A stretch of DNA of 64,000 nt from Leptospira noumeaensis (GTDB lineage Bacteria; Spirochaetota; Leptospiria; Leptospirales; Leptospiraceae): assembly GCF_004770765.1 (NCBI RefSeq), contig NZ_RQFK01000028.1, forward strand, positions 124,001 to 188,000, in the 5' to 3' direction. The first letter of the stretch is position 1; the number at the start of each line of letters is the position of its first letter. Shown in pieces: positions 19,032-27,797 of this stretch. The notes beneath the pieces were generated by a model. That model did no database searches. It was not told the DNA's origin and saw nothing but the letters and a program-made list of their open reading frames with translations. Made by a program: the position numbers and the translations under genes.

Positions 19032-20287
19032 TGGATTTCCCTTTCTTCGATCAAACGTCCATAACGATTGATTGCTTCCTTTACATTTGCCCGGTCGAGT
19101 TCTGAAACGGATTCAAAACGAAACCCAGCAAAAAAAGTGTCTTCATTATTATCGTCTTCTTTGACCCATAATAAAATACAAGTTCCATGAACGAAACCGA
19201 CAATATCGAAATGCATAAAAAATTCAAGTTGCCCGCTGTTGGCTAAATCACCTGGATGGATTCCCGAACACCGCACCATAAATCCAGAACTGGAAATATT
19301 TTCAATGGTAGAGACAATATTACGTCCGTTTTCCCTAACTGAAATATTATTTTTAAATTGATCCAAAATTCGAAATCTTGGATCAATTTCATACACTTCT
19401 TCCTGCGTGCTTTTTAAGCGTTTGTATACTTTTAACGGCAGAATACTGGCAGCCATTTCAATGCGAGTGATTTCCTGGTTTTCCTGATAAGCAGTGATTT
19501 CCAACTTCGAATAATTCCAATACCCGGATTTACTATATTTTAGCTCTTTTGCGATCGCACGAAGTTTGATCGGCATATTCATCTTTGCATATTGGAAAAA
19601 TTCAGAATTCAAATATAATAATAAAAAGGTAACACCTTCAAAAGGAACTTTTCCGTACATATGATTACAAGAAATTCCAAATTGTCTAGCAGCTTCTACA
19701 ATCTGCATTCCAGAAATATGTTTTAGATTGGGTGGTGAAAAAAATTTATGACTAGGAGGAATATAAAGATTTGCGAAAAAAGTATCTTTTTTAGGAATTT
19801 CTTCAAATGGTTCGAAGATTGCAGAGATTTTTGACTTCTCTACATTCCCAACATAGTAATCCCTACGTTTGATAATTTGAAGGATTCGAATTTCATCTGA
19901 TTCCGTAACCTTGTCGTTTAGAACAAAACTTTGTAAATCCTGATCAAAATGATAGAATGTACTAATAAAGTCCTTTTGTGTATCATCTATATCTGCTTCT
20001 GCTAAAATTCTTTCAGCCGATTCTTTACGAATGCGATAGGGAATGGTTTTGAGTTGGTAATGTGTTCCACTAGTATCTTGTCTTTTTGCGTAGTATTGTA
20101 GCAGAAAGTCAATATCGTCTGGATTAAGTTTAGGAAAAACATGTTCTTCCATGATAACCGCAGAGATCATCCTCGGAAGAGCACGTCTTATGTTCGAAAC
20201 AAAACTATCGTCTTGAAAATAAGTGCGAGTGTATCGTTTATCGAGAGGTAAAACTGAGGGGAATTCTTCTTTTTCAAAAACCTTCAT
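19028..20287 (-). CDS. PilZ-domain (c-di-GMP binding) protein
   Basis: The protein has about 419 residues from the ATG at 20287 (MKVFEKEE); an ATG three codons earlier (20296) is also possible. The C-terminal 110 residues are a PilZ domain with both ligand motifs: RENGR (RxxxR) and NISSSG (N/DxSxxG). Binding of cyclic di-GMP is therefore plausible. The N-terminal 300 residues are not recognised; they are mixed alpha/beta, without membrane helices. This is the first gene of the 12-gene run. A candidate promoter with a perfect TTGACA lies about 80 bases upstream. It would couple c-di-GMP level to the envelope or signalling functions downstream, which is inference. Confidence 0.82.
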   Translation of the reverse strand: MKVFEKEEFPSVLPLDKRYTRTYFQDDSFVSNIRRALPRMISAVIMEEHVFPKLNPDDIDFLLQYYAKRQDTSGTHYQLKTIPYRIRKESAERILAEADIDDTQKDFISTFYHFDQDLQSFVLNDKVTESDEIRILQIIKRRDYYVGNVEKSKISAIFEPFEEIPKKDTFFANLYIPPSHKFFSPPNLKHISGMQIVEAARQFGISCNHMYGKVPFEGVTFLLLYLNSEFFQYAKMNMPIKLRAIAKELKYSKSGYWNYSKLEITAYQENQEITRIEMAASILPLKVYKRLKSTQEEVYEIDPRFRILDQFKNNISVRENGRNIVSTIENISSSGFMVRCSGIHPGDLANSGQLEFFMHFDIVGFVHGTCILLWVKEDDNNEDTFFAGFRFESVSELDRANVKEAINRYGRLIEEREIQ

Positions 20288-20358
20288 ATGAATCAACCGG
20301 AAATCTGTTCTAGGGTTCGTCCGTAGATTCCGATAAGATAGAATTCAGCGCAACTAAA

Positions 20359-20387
20359 TTAACAAGGAATTGACAAATTTATGTCAA
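20359..20387 (-). promoter_or_regulatory. Candidate promoter and inverted repeat upstream of the PilZ operon
   Basis: On the minus strand a perfect -35 TTGACA (20387-20382) is followed by 17 bases and a weak -10 TGTTAA (20364-20359). The -35 hexamer is also one arm of an inverted repeat, TTGACA-N6-TGTCAA (20370-20387). This could be an operator overlapping the promoter or chance in AT-rich DNA. Confidence 0.4.
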
Positions 20388-20389
20388 AT

Positions 20390-20821
20390 TCACCTAACTA
20401 TCGTTACTGAACATGGTGCATAATGCACAACACGATCAGATACACTTCCCATAATGAATCTTCCTAAAATTCCATGACCTCGGCTACCAATCACAATTAA
20501 GTCTGCTTTTTCTTTTTCAGCTAGTTTGCATATTTCTTCAGCAGGATAACCTTCTAAAATCACACGTTCCCATTTTACTGTTGTCTCATCCAGAATTGGA
20601 TGTATTTTTTCAAAACGTTGTTCGGAAATCCATTTCACACGGTCTTTGCCCGCAGGTGCTGCATCATAATATCCTGGCAATGGACCAAAATCCTCAATCA
20701 CTTCTACAATGTAACACTTTGCATTGCTTGCTTTTGCGATTGCTAATCCAAATTCCAACGCTTTGGCAGAACTAGGAGAGCCATCGATGGGGATGATCAG
20801 TTTTTGAATCAATTTTTCCAT
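20390..20821 (-). CDS. Universal stress protein (UspA family)
   Basis: This is a 143-residue single-domain USP. The N-terminal strand [15 protein letters not shown] and the C-terminal nucleotide-binding motif [20 protein letters not shown] (the G-x2-G-x9-G-S pattern of ATP-binding USPs) are intact. Binding of ATP in the cytoplasm and a role in stress survival are expected from the family. It stands alone, with 134 bases upstream and about 100 bases before the next start, so it probably has its own promoter. Confidence 0.92.
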   Translation of the reverse strand: MEKLIQKLIIPIDGSPSSAKALEFGLAIAKASNAKCYIVEVIEDFGPLPGYYDAAPAGKDRVKWISEQRFEKIHPILDETTVKWERVILEGYPAEEICKLAEKEKADLIVIGSRGHGILGRFIMGSVSDRVVHYAPCSVTIVR

Positions 20822-20955
20822 ACAAGAATATTAACACCTTCTCCGTTTTCGGAAAGTGAAATTCCTTTGATAAATGTCAAAATCTCTGGATCAAAACCTG
20901 TTTTTAGGATTCTATGAAAATGAACTTGGGTATTTAGTTTAAGTTTTGAGTGGGA

Positions 20956-21762
20956 TTATTTTTTCCCACCCTCATCTTCTTTTGTTAAGTAATAGGCTAC
21001 AAGAATCGGTAATGTTGTGACAAGAATCACAAACACAGCAACCACATTTGTGACAGGCCTTTGTCTCGGACGAATGAATTCTGTTAACATCCAAATGGGA
21101 ACTGTGGATTGTTGGCCTGCAGTGAATGTAGTGACGATCACTTCATCAAACGACAATGCAAATGATAACATACCACCAGCTAACAATGCCGTGGCGATAT
21201 TTGGCAAAATCACAAACCGAAAGGTCTGCCATGGATTAGCACCGAGATCCATTGATGCTTCTACCATAGAATGAGAACTTCTTCTGAGCCTTGCAAGTAC
21301 ATTGTTATACACAGTCACAATACAAAATGTGGCGTGCGCAATCACAATGGTCCAAGTGCTAAAAGGAATTCCAAAAAGAGACATGGCAGAACGAAGAGAA
21401 ATCCCTGTTACAATTCCCGGAAGTGCAATGGGTAAAATCACAAGAAAGGAAATGACTTCCCTTCCAAAAAACTTACTACGATACACAGCAAGACAAGCTA
21501 AGGTTCCGAGAATGATGGCCATAAGCGTAGAAATGGTTGCGACTTGAGAAGACAGGATGATTGCTTCCCAAATGTCATTTCTTTCCCATGCCACTCCAAA
21601 CCACTTGAGTGTAAATCCTGGTAATGGGAATTGGAATGTTTTTTCATCTGTAGAAAAAGCATACATGATGATGATAAAGAGAGGGATATGAATAAAAAGA
21701 AACCCAAGGGTAGTGGCAACTTTTAGTCCAATGGTTCCGAGATTCCATTTAGAGGGCATCAA
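20956..21762 (-). CDS. potC: Spermidine/putrescine ABC transporter permease PotC
   Basis: The 268-residue inner-membrane permease has six predicted helices and the EAA loop MVEASMDLGANPWQTFRFVI, which contacts the ATPase. Its closest family is PotC, seen in the opening FIHIPLFIIIMYAFS and in the LSFALSFDEVIVTTFTAG segment. It imports polyamines with PotA, PotB and PotD. It overlaps potB by 14 bases and is the last gene of potDABC. A small hairpin (GTGGGA/TCCCAC, 20950-20969) includes its stop codon but lacks a T-run. Confidence 0.92.
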   Translation of the reverse strand: MMPSKWNLGTIGLKVATTLGFLFIHIPLFIIIMYAFSTDEKTFQFPLPGFTLKWFGVAWERNDIWEAIILSSQVATISTLMAIILGTLACLAVYRSKFFGREVISFLVILPIALPGIVTGISLRSAMSLFGIPFSTWTIVIAHATFCIVTVYNNVLARLRRSSHSMVEASMDLGANPWQTFRFVILPNIATALLAGGMLSFALSFDEVIVTTFTAGQQSTVPIWMLTEFIRPRQRPVTNVVAVFVILVTTLPILVAYYLTKEDEGGKK

Positions 21763-22666
21763 AAGCTCCTAATCGTTTTGCGATCATGAGGTAAACCATC
21801 ATAATGATGATGGGTATGACAGAAAATGCAGCCGCCAAAGGAATGTTACCTGCTGTTCCCTGGTGTGTGTAAACGGCCATCCCAATAAAATAACTAGAAT
21901 TTCCAATGATGGTAGGAATAATATAATCACCTAACGTAAGCGAGAAGGTAAAAATAGAACCGGCCACCACTCCTGGGAATGCTAGTGGTAATATCACTTT
22001 TCGAAATGTTTGCGCCGGGCCTCCACCCAAATCGGCGGATGCCTCGAGTAAAGATTTAGGAATACGTTCTAACGAGGCTTGGATCGGAAGGATCATATAC
22101 GGAAGCCATATATAAACAAAAACAAGAAACATCCCAATGTAAGAAAATGATAGAGACGTTCCCCCAATCACGGGAATGGAAAGAATCACATCAAGTAGAT
22201 GCAAAAGCCCAAGTTCGTTCAAAATCCAAGTTAAGATCCCTTCTTTTGCCATAATCAGTTTCCAGGAATAAACTTTTACAAGGTAACTTGACCAAAGTGG
22301 CAACATCACACCCAAATATAGAATGGGTTTTAACTTTGGACCTGCATACATCGCCATATAATAAGCAATAGGAAAGGCAATGATGGCACTCACAACCGTA
22401 ACAGTAAATGCCATAGTTGTGGTACGAATGATGATATCCCAATTCGTACTTTGGCGGAACAGATCATAATAAGATTCTAAAGTAAATTCTCGTTTGATGA
22501 CTCCCGAAAAAGAATCAATGGAGAAAAAACTTTGGATGAGGAGAGTGAAAAGCGAACCCAAATACACAACCCCAAGCCAAAGGAGAAGGGGTGCGAGTAA
22601 TAAAAATATCGCAAGGCCCTTACGATAGAATAGAAAAGTAAAAAACTTATCAAAGGTACTAGTCAT
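21749..22666 (-). CDS. potB: Spermidine/putrescine ABC transporter permease PotB
   Basis: The 305-residue permease has about six helices. It has the EAA loop LLEASADLGGGPAQTFRKVI and the PotB-like segment TLGDYIIPTIIGNSSYFIG. With PotC it forms the membrane channel of the polyamine importer. It starts 10 bases after potA and overlaps potC by 14 bases, indicating translational coupling. Confidence 0.92.
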   Translation of the reverse strand: MTSTFDKFFTFLFYRKGLAIFLLLAPLLLWLGVVYLGSLFTLLIQSFFSIDSFSGVIKREFTLESYYDLFRQSTNWDIIIRTTTMAFTVTVVSAIIAFPIAYYMAMYAGPKLKPILYLGVMLPLWSSYLVKVYSWKLIMAKEGILTWILNELGLLHLLDVILSIPVIGGTSLSFSYIGMFLVFVYIWLPYMILPIQASLERIPKSLLEASADLGGGPAQTFRKVILPLAFPGVVAGSIFTFSLTLGDYIIPTIIGNSSYFIGMAVYTHQGTAGNIPLAAAFSVIPIIIMMVYLMIAKRLGAFDAL

Positions 22667-22676
22667 TTACAAATCC

Positions 22677-23702
22677 TCAAAGTAAATGCATGTCAGAATC
22701 TTTCCAACCCACAAGAACTTCCGAACCAACTGCAATGTGATCTGCAGAAATTTTTAGGTTTTGAGTGGATGCAATGATACGAGAACCATTCGGAGTTTCA
22801 AAATGCATCTTAGAAGTAGCACCTGAATACACTTGGCTTTTCAATATGGCTTTAAAAGTTCTATATCCTGTGGAGTGATTGTCTTCTTTAGCGTTGGCAA
22901 ATACATGGACTCGTTCGGGACGGATCATTCCTTTCCCATTTTGACCCGTGAGTCGTTTGGTCTCTTCTATAGAAAGAATATTAGAAGTTCCTACAAAGTT
23001 GGCAACAAATTCTGTTTTGGGACGATCGTATAATTCTTCTGGTGTCGCAATTTGTTCCACCTTACCTTTATTAAAGACGGCAATGCGATCCGACATAGAA
23101 AGGGCTTCCTCTTGGTCGTGAGTGACAAAGATAAAAGTAATCCCTACTTCTTTTTGGATGGCCTTGAGTTCCAATTGCATCTCTTCTCTAAGTTTTAGAT
23201 CGAGGGCACCCAGCGGTTCATCTAACAAAAGAACACCCGGACGATTGATAAGCGCTCTTGCCAGTGCAATCCTTTGTCTTTGTCCACCAGAAAGTTCAGA
23301 AGGTTTACGATTTCCCACATCGGGCAAACGAACCATCGCAAGCATTTCTGAAACTCTCTGGTTCACTTCATTTGTAGGAGTTTTTTTGATTTTTAATCCA
23401 TAACCCACATTTTCCGCAACCGTCATGTGGGGGAATAAAGCATAGTCTTGAAAGACTGTGTTCACATTTCTTTTGTAAGGCGGGATGCCTGTGACATCAA
23501 CACCTTCCAAAAGAACCCTTCCTGAAGTCGTATCTTGAAACCCTGCCACCATACGGAGACAAGTTGTTTTTCCCGACCCGGAAGGGCCTAACATCGAAAA
23601 GAATTCACCTTTTCTAATCCCGAAGGAGACATCATCCACCGCTATAAATTGATCGAATTTCCTTGTTACATTTTGAAATTCAACATCGTAAACTTGGTCC
23701 AT
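22677..23702 (-). CDS. potA: Spermidine/putrescine ABC transporter ATPase PotA
   Basis: The 341-residue ATPase has Walker A GPSGSGKTT, Q-loop in VFQDYALFPHMTV, signature LSGGQRQRIALARAL, Walker B VLLLDEPLGALD and the H-loop FVTHDQEEAL. A C-terminal TOBE-like domain (about residues 240-341) includes GMIRPERVHVF. It powers uptake through PotBC at the inner face of the membrane. It lies 35 bases after potD and 10 before potB. Confidence 0.94.
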   Translation of the reverse strand: MDQVYDVEFQNVTRKFDQFIAVDDVSFGIRKGEFFSMLGPSGSGKTTCLRMVAGFQDTTSGRVLLEGVDVTGIPPYKRNVNTVFQDYALFPHMTVAENVGYGLKIKKTPTNEVNQRVSEMLAMVRLPDVGNRKPSELSGGQRQRIALARALINRPGVLLLDEPLGALDLKLREEMQLELKAIQKEVGITFIFVTHDQEEALSMSDRIAVFNKGKVEQIATPEELYDRPKTEFVANFVGTSNILSIEETKRLTGQNGKGMIRPERVHVFANAKEDNHSTGYRTFKAILKSQVYSGATSKMHFETPNGSRIIASTQNLKISADHIAVGSEVLVGWKDSDMHLL

Positions 23703-23737
23703 TCCTTCTCCTTCAGAACTCTTATAATGTTAGGATC

Positions 23738-24907
23738 TTATTTACTTCCAATGATGGAAATATAGTCTTCAGCCCATTTTTTGTAAGGTATACATTTTCT
23801 TCCACCGGAACAATCTTCTTTTGGAGTTCTCCAGAAAGAGATTTTTTCAAAGTTGTTGAATCCGTTAACCGCACAACCTGTGTCTCCAAGAAGAGCGTTT
23901 CCTTTACAAGCAGAAGGAACGGAAGGCACTGATCCAAACCAAGAAGCAAGATCTCCTTGTACTTTTGGAGAAAGTGAATGTTCAATCCATTTGTATGCAC
24001 AGTTTACGTGTTTGGAATCTTTATGAAGCATGGTGCTATCTGCCCAACCAGTCGCACCTTCTTTCGGAACGATAGAAGCAACAGGTTGTTTTTCACCAAC
24101 CAGTAGGTTTACTTGGAATGGCCATGTAGAAGAAGCAACAAGTCCTTCTTTTTTAAAGTCATCCACTTGCACCATTGCATCATGCCAATACTTTGGAACG
24201 AGTTGTCTTTGTTTTTTTAATAATTCAATAACAGCTGCATATTGTTTTTCATCCAATTCGTAAGGATCTTGGATTCCGAGTTCTGGTTTAGCTTGTTTTA
24301 AATACAATGCAGCATCTGCGATGTAGATTGGACCATCAAACGCTTGTACTCGGCCTTTGTTTGATTTTCCATCAGCCAATACTTGTTCTTCAAAAACGAC
24401 ATTCCAACTTGTAGGAGCTTTTTTGAAAACTTTTGTATTGTACATAAGAACGTTTGGACCCCATTGGTAAGGAACACCGTAATGTTTTCCTTCCACTGTA
24501 TGCCAAGGAGCATTTTGTAAACGAGAGTCTACGTTTTTCCAACTTGGGATAAGGTCGGTATTGATCTCTTGTACCTTACCACCAGCAACCAATCGAAGTG
24601 ATGCATCACCAGATGCAGTGACAAGATCAAATCCACCTTCATTCATGAGTGCTACCATCTCATCAGATGTAGCGGCAGTTTTTACATTTACTTTACAGCC
24701 AGAACTTTTTTCAAATTCAGTGACCCAGTCATATCCTTTGTCTGTTTCACCACGTTCAATGTACCCCGGCCAAGCTACGATGGAAACTTCTCCTTCGCCT
24801 TGTCCGATTTCGGAAACCTTAGTTTCTTTTTTGCCGCAGGCAACCGTGAATGCGATTGCGAGAACTGCAACAGAAGAAATCACTCGTTTGTATGAATCGA
24901 ATTTCAT
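23738..24907 (-). CDS. potD: Polyamine-binding lipoprotein PotD
   Basis: The 389-residue extracellular solute-binding protein has a signal peptide ending FTVACGKKE, a lipobox-like TVAC. The mature chain carries the PotD/PotF-type opening VSIVAWPGYIERGE and the segments GGFDLVTASGDASLRL and YGVPYQWGPNVLMYN. These are typical of spermidine/putrescine-binding proteins. It should capture polyamine in the periplasm and deliver it to PotBC. It is the first gene of potDABC and diverges from gabD across a 138-base promoter region. An AGGAG ribosome-binding site is 11 bases upstream of the ATG. Whether spermidine or putrescine is preferred cannot be read from the sequence alone. Confidence 0.9.
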   Translation of the reverse strand: MKFDSYKRVISSVAVLAIAFTVACGKKETKVSEIGQGEGEVSIVAWPGYIERGETDKGYDWVTEFEKSSGCKVNVKTAATSDEMVALMNEGGFDLVTASGDASLRLVAGGKVQEINTDLIPSWKNVDSRLQNAPWHTVEGKHYGVPYQWGPNVLMYNTKVFKKAPTSWNVVFEEQVLADGKSNKGRVQAFDGPIYIADAALYLKQAKPELGIQDPYELDEKQYAAVIELLKKQRQLVPKYWHDAMVQVDDFKKEGLVASSTWPFQVNLLVGEKQPVASIVPKEGATGWADSTMLHKDSKHVNCAYKWIEHSLSPKVQGDLASWFGSVPSVPSACKGNALLGDTGCAVNGFNNFEKISFWRTPKEDCSGGRKCIPYKKWAEDYISIIGSK

Positions 24908-24942
24908 AAACCTATGTGCTCCTGGTTTTACTTATGTCAGGA

Positions 24943-24972
24943 ATTAGATACCAAGAATTCAAAATTAAGCAA
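24943..24972 (-). promoter_or_regulatory. Candidate promoter of potDABC
   Basis: On the minus strand TTGCTT (24972-24967) and TCTAAT (24948-24943) are separated by 18 bases, about 40 bases upstream of the potD start. The match is moderate (4/6 and 5/6). Located in the divergent potD-gabD region. Confidence 0.35.
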
Positions 24973-24976
24973 CCAC

Positions 24977-25005
24977 TTCCTAGGTTTTCAAAAAAAAGGT
25001 AGGAA
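24977..25005. promoter_or_regulatory. Inverted repeat in the potD-gabD divergent region
   Basis: TTCCTA (24977-24982) and TAGGAA (25000-25005) form an inverted repeat separated by 17 mostly A/T bases, just upstream of gabD and behind the candidate potD promoter. It could be an operator shared by both transcription units. The arms are short, so chance is possible. Confidence 0.3.
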
Positions 25006-25045
25006 TTTTTCTGCCATGGGATTTCGATGAAAGCACAGGTTTCGT

Positions 25046-26503
25046 ATGAAATACATCAAAGACAAAGACCTTTTCCGACAAGAAAACTTCATTGGTGGGG
25101 TATGGTGCCCTGCAGAAAACAAAAAAGAAATTTTAGTAAATAACCCAGCAAACGGTGAAATCATCGGAAACATTCCTCTTTCTGAAGAAAAAGATACAAT
25201 GGCGGCGATACGTTCTGCAAAACTAGCACTTGCGGATTGGAAATCACGTCCTGCAAAAGAAAGAGCAGGAATTTTACGCAAATGGTTCCAACTCATGATG
25301 GACAACCAAGAAGACCTTGCCCTCATCATGACACAAGAACAAGGGAAGCCCCTAACAGAAGCTAGGGGAGAGATCGCTTATGCAGCATCTTATATCGAAT
25401 GGTTCGGCGAAGAAGCAAAACGTTCTTATGGAGATATCATTCCATCTCATAGAAAAGATACAAGGATTTTAGTTTTAAAAGAACCAATTGGTGTGGTGGG
25501 AACCATCACACCTTGGAATTTTCCTGCGGCTATGCTTGCAAGAAAAGTAGCACCAGCCCTCGCAGCAGGTTGCACCGTTGTTTCGAAACCAGCAGAACTC
25601 ACTCCCTACTCTGCTTTGGCAATGGCAGTTCTTGCGGAAAGAGCAGGCCTTCCCAAAGGCGTATGGAATGTATTAGTGGGTGATCCAATTAAAATTGGGA
25701 AAACCATTTTAGAAAGTAAAGAAGTTCGTAAACTTAGTTTTACAGGATCCACAAACACAGGAATTTATTTGATGGAAAAATCAGCGGCCACTTTAAAAAA
25801 ACTCTCACTCGAGTTAGGTGGCAATGCTCCCTTTATTGTTTTTGAAGACGCTGATATGGACGAAGCCATCAAAGGAGCCATGTTATCCAAATATAGAAAC
25901 ACAGGACAAACTTGTGTCTGTGTAAATCGTTTCCTAGTCCAAGCATCCGTTGCGGAAGTGTTTTCTAAAAAATTAGCAGAGAAAGCGAAAGAACTTGTGG
26001 TTGCGAATGGAATGGAACCGAATGCACAACAAGGCCCACTCATTAACGATGCCGCTCTCGCAAAAGTAAAATCACATATTGCCGATGCTCTTTCCAAAGG
26101 AGCAAAAGTTTTGACCGGTGGAAAAGAACACACTCTCGGTGGTAATTTTTTTGAACCTACCGTGCTTTATCCCGTAAACTCTTCCATGGTTGTCACAAAA
26201 GAAGAAACCTTTGGACCAGTCTCTTGCATCCAAACTTTCCAAACAGAAGAAGAAGCCATTCAATTGGCCAACGACACTGACTTTGGACTCGCTTCCTATT
26301 TGTATACAAAAGATATGGCTCGCATTTTTAGAGTCGCCGAACAACTAGAATACGGAATGGTGGGAATTAACGAAGGACTCATTTCTTCAGAACAAGTTCC
26401 TTTCGGTGGTGTCAAATTCTCTGGAATGGGACGCGAAGGTTCTAAATACGGACTCGATGATTATACAGTAACCAAATATCTCTGCCTCGGAGGAATCACA
26501 TGA
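25046..26503 (+). CDS. gabD: Succinate-semialdehyde dehydrogenase
   Basis: The 485-residue aldehyde dehydrogenase oxidises succinate semialdehyde to succinate with NAD(P). Visible landmarks are the cofactor segment TPWNFPAAMLARKVAPALA, the glutamate in LELGGNAPFIVFEDAD and the catalytic cysteine in GQTCVCVNRFLVQ. The double-cysteine TCVC is typical of GabD. The opening DLFRQENFIGG and overall length match E. coli GabD (482 residues). It is the first gene of gabD-gabT-patD, overlaps gabT by 4 bases, and diverges from potD. The final step of putrescine/GABA use is the inferred role. Confidence 0.93.
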   Translation: MKYIKDKDLFRQENFIGGVWCPAENKKEILVNNPANGEIIGNIPLSEEKDTMAAIRSAKLALADWKSRPAKERAGILRKWFQLMMDNQEDLALIMTQEQGKPLTEARGEIAYAASYIEWFGEEAKRSYGDIIPSHRKDTRILVLKEPIGVVGTITPWNFPAAMLARKVAPALAAGCTVVSKPAELTPYSALAMAVLAERAGLPKGVWNVLVGDPIKIGKTILESKEVRKLSFTGSTNTGIYLMEKSAATLKKLSLELGGNAPFIVFEDADMDEAIKGAMLSKYRNTGQTCVCVNRFLVQASVAEVFSKKLAEKAKELVVANGMEPNAQQGPLINDAALAKVKSHIADALSKGAKVLTGGKEHTLGGNFFEPTVLYPVNSSMVVTKEETFGPVSCIQTFQTEEEAIQLANDTDFGLASYLYTKDMARIFRVAEQLEYGMVGINEGLISSEQVPFGGVKFSGMGREGSKYGLDDYTVTKYLCLGGIT

Positions 26504-27789
26504 CGGGCAATCAAAAACAAACCAACCAAACCCTATGGGAAAGAAGACTGGCAAACGTTCCCAGAGGTGTTACAACCGCCTATCCAGTGTTTGCTGAAAA
26601 AGCAAAAAATGCAGAAATTTGGGATATCGAAGGAAAAAGGTTTATCGACTTTGGGGGTGGGATTGGTGTCCAAAACACTGGACATTGCCATCCGAAAGTG
26701 GTAGCTGCCATCCACAAACAAGTGGACCAAGTTTTGCACACTGCTTTCCAAATTATGCCTTATGAACCTTATATCGTTCTTGCAGAAAAACTAAATGCCA
26801 AAGCACCAATTGAGGGCGGAGCCAAAACCATCCTTTTTTCATCGGGAGCAGAGGCTTTAGAAAATGCAGTGAAAATTGCAAGAGCAGCTACAGGACGACC
26901 AGGGATCATTAGTTTTCTTGGCGGGTTTCATGGAAGGACCATGATGGCCCTTGCCCTCACAGGAAAAGTAGTTCCTTATAAAAAAGGATTTGGACCCTTT
27001 TCGAGTGATGTTTACCACATCCCCTTCCCTATGGAATACCATGGTGTGACAGAAGATGACTCCATCAAAGCCCTAAACAATTTGTTCAAAGCAGACATTG
27101 ATCCTTCTCGAGTGGCAGCCATCGCCATTGAACCCGTGCAAGGTGAAGGTGGATTCTATATTGCTTCTCCAAGTTTCCTAAAAAAACTCAGAGCCATTTG
27201 TGATGAACATGGAATCCTTCTCATTGCTGATGAAGTACAATCCGGATTTGCAAGAACAGGAAAACTGTTTGCGATCGAACATTCGGGAGTCAAACCAGAT
27301 CTCATCACGACTGCAAAATCACTGGCAGCAGGGATGCCTCTTTCTGCGGTGATCGGAAAAACTTCGATTATGGATGCAGTAGAACCAGGTGGACTCGGCG
27401 GGACCTATGCCGGAAACCCAGTGGCTTGTGCCGCAGGGATTGCTGTGATGGATCTAATCGAAGAAGAAGGAATTTTAGAGAAGTCTGTCAAACTCGGTAA
27501 ACTATTAATCTCTGAGCTAAACGAAATCAAAAAATCTTATCCTCATATTGGCGAAATACGTGGGTTAGGTGCTATGGTAGCTTTCGAACTAGTAGAAAAT
27601 GGAGACGCAAATAAACCTTCTGCTGATTTAGCAAAAAAATTAACAGCAAAAGCTTTGGAACATGGACTTGTTTTACTCTCTTGTGGTGTGTATGGAAACG
27701 TAATTAGAATTCTTGTTCCGATTACCGCGGAAGAGTCCATTGTTAAAGAGGGCCTAAGTATCATAACAAAATCACTAAAGGAAATTTAA
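26500..27789 (+). CDS. gabT: 4-aminobutyrate aminotransferase
   Basis: This is a 429-residue class III PLP-dependent aminotransferase. The family signature reads LLIADEVQSGFARTG, and the PLP lysine lies in TTAKSLAAGMPLSAV. PGGLGGTYAGNPVACAA and EPVQGEGGFY are near identical to E. coli GabT. It moves the amino group of GABA to 2-oxoglutarate, giving succinate semialdehyde for GabD. No separate putrescine aminotransferase is seen in this cluster, so this enzyme might also accept putrescine; that is inference. It overlaps gabD by 4 bases, and patD starts 8 bases after its stop. Confidence 0.93.
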   Translation: MTGNQKQTNQTLWERRLANVPRGVTTAYPVFAEKAKNAEIWDIEGKRFIDFGGGIGVQNTGHCHPKVVAAIHKQVDQVLHTAFQIMPYEPYIVLAEKLNAKAPIEGGAKTILFSSGAEALENAVKIARAATGRPGIISFLGGFHGRTMMALALTGKVVPYKKGFGPFSSDVYHIPFPMEYHGVTEDDSIKALNNLFKADIDPSRVAAIAIEPVQGEGGFYIASPSFLKKLRAICDEHGILLIADEVQSGFARTGKLFAIEHSGVKPDLITTAKSLAAGMPLSAVIGKTSIMDAVEPGGLGGTYAGNPVACAAGIAVMDLIEEEGILEKSVKLGKLLISELNEIKKSYPHIGEIRGLGAMVAFELVENGDANKPSADLAKKLTAKALEHGLVLLSCGVYGNVIRILVPITAEESIVKEGLSIITKSLKEI

Positions 27790-27797
27790 TAACTTAC

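Noticed and set aside
20950..20969. Hairpin at the potC stop as terminator
   Set aside because: GTGGGA/TCCCAC is present but the following bases are not T-rich; it may be chance.
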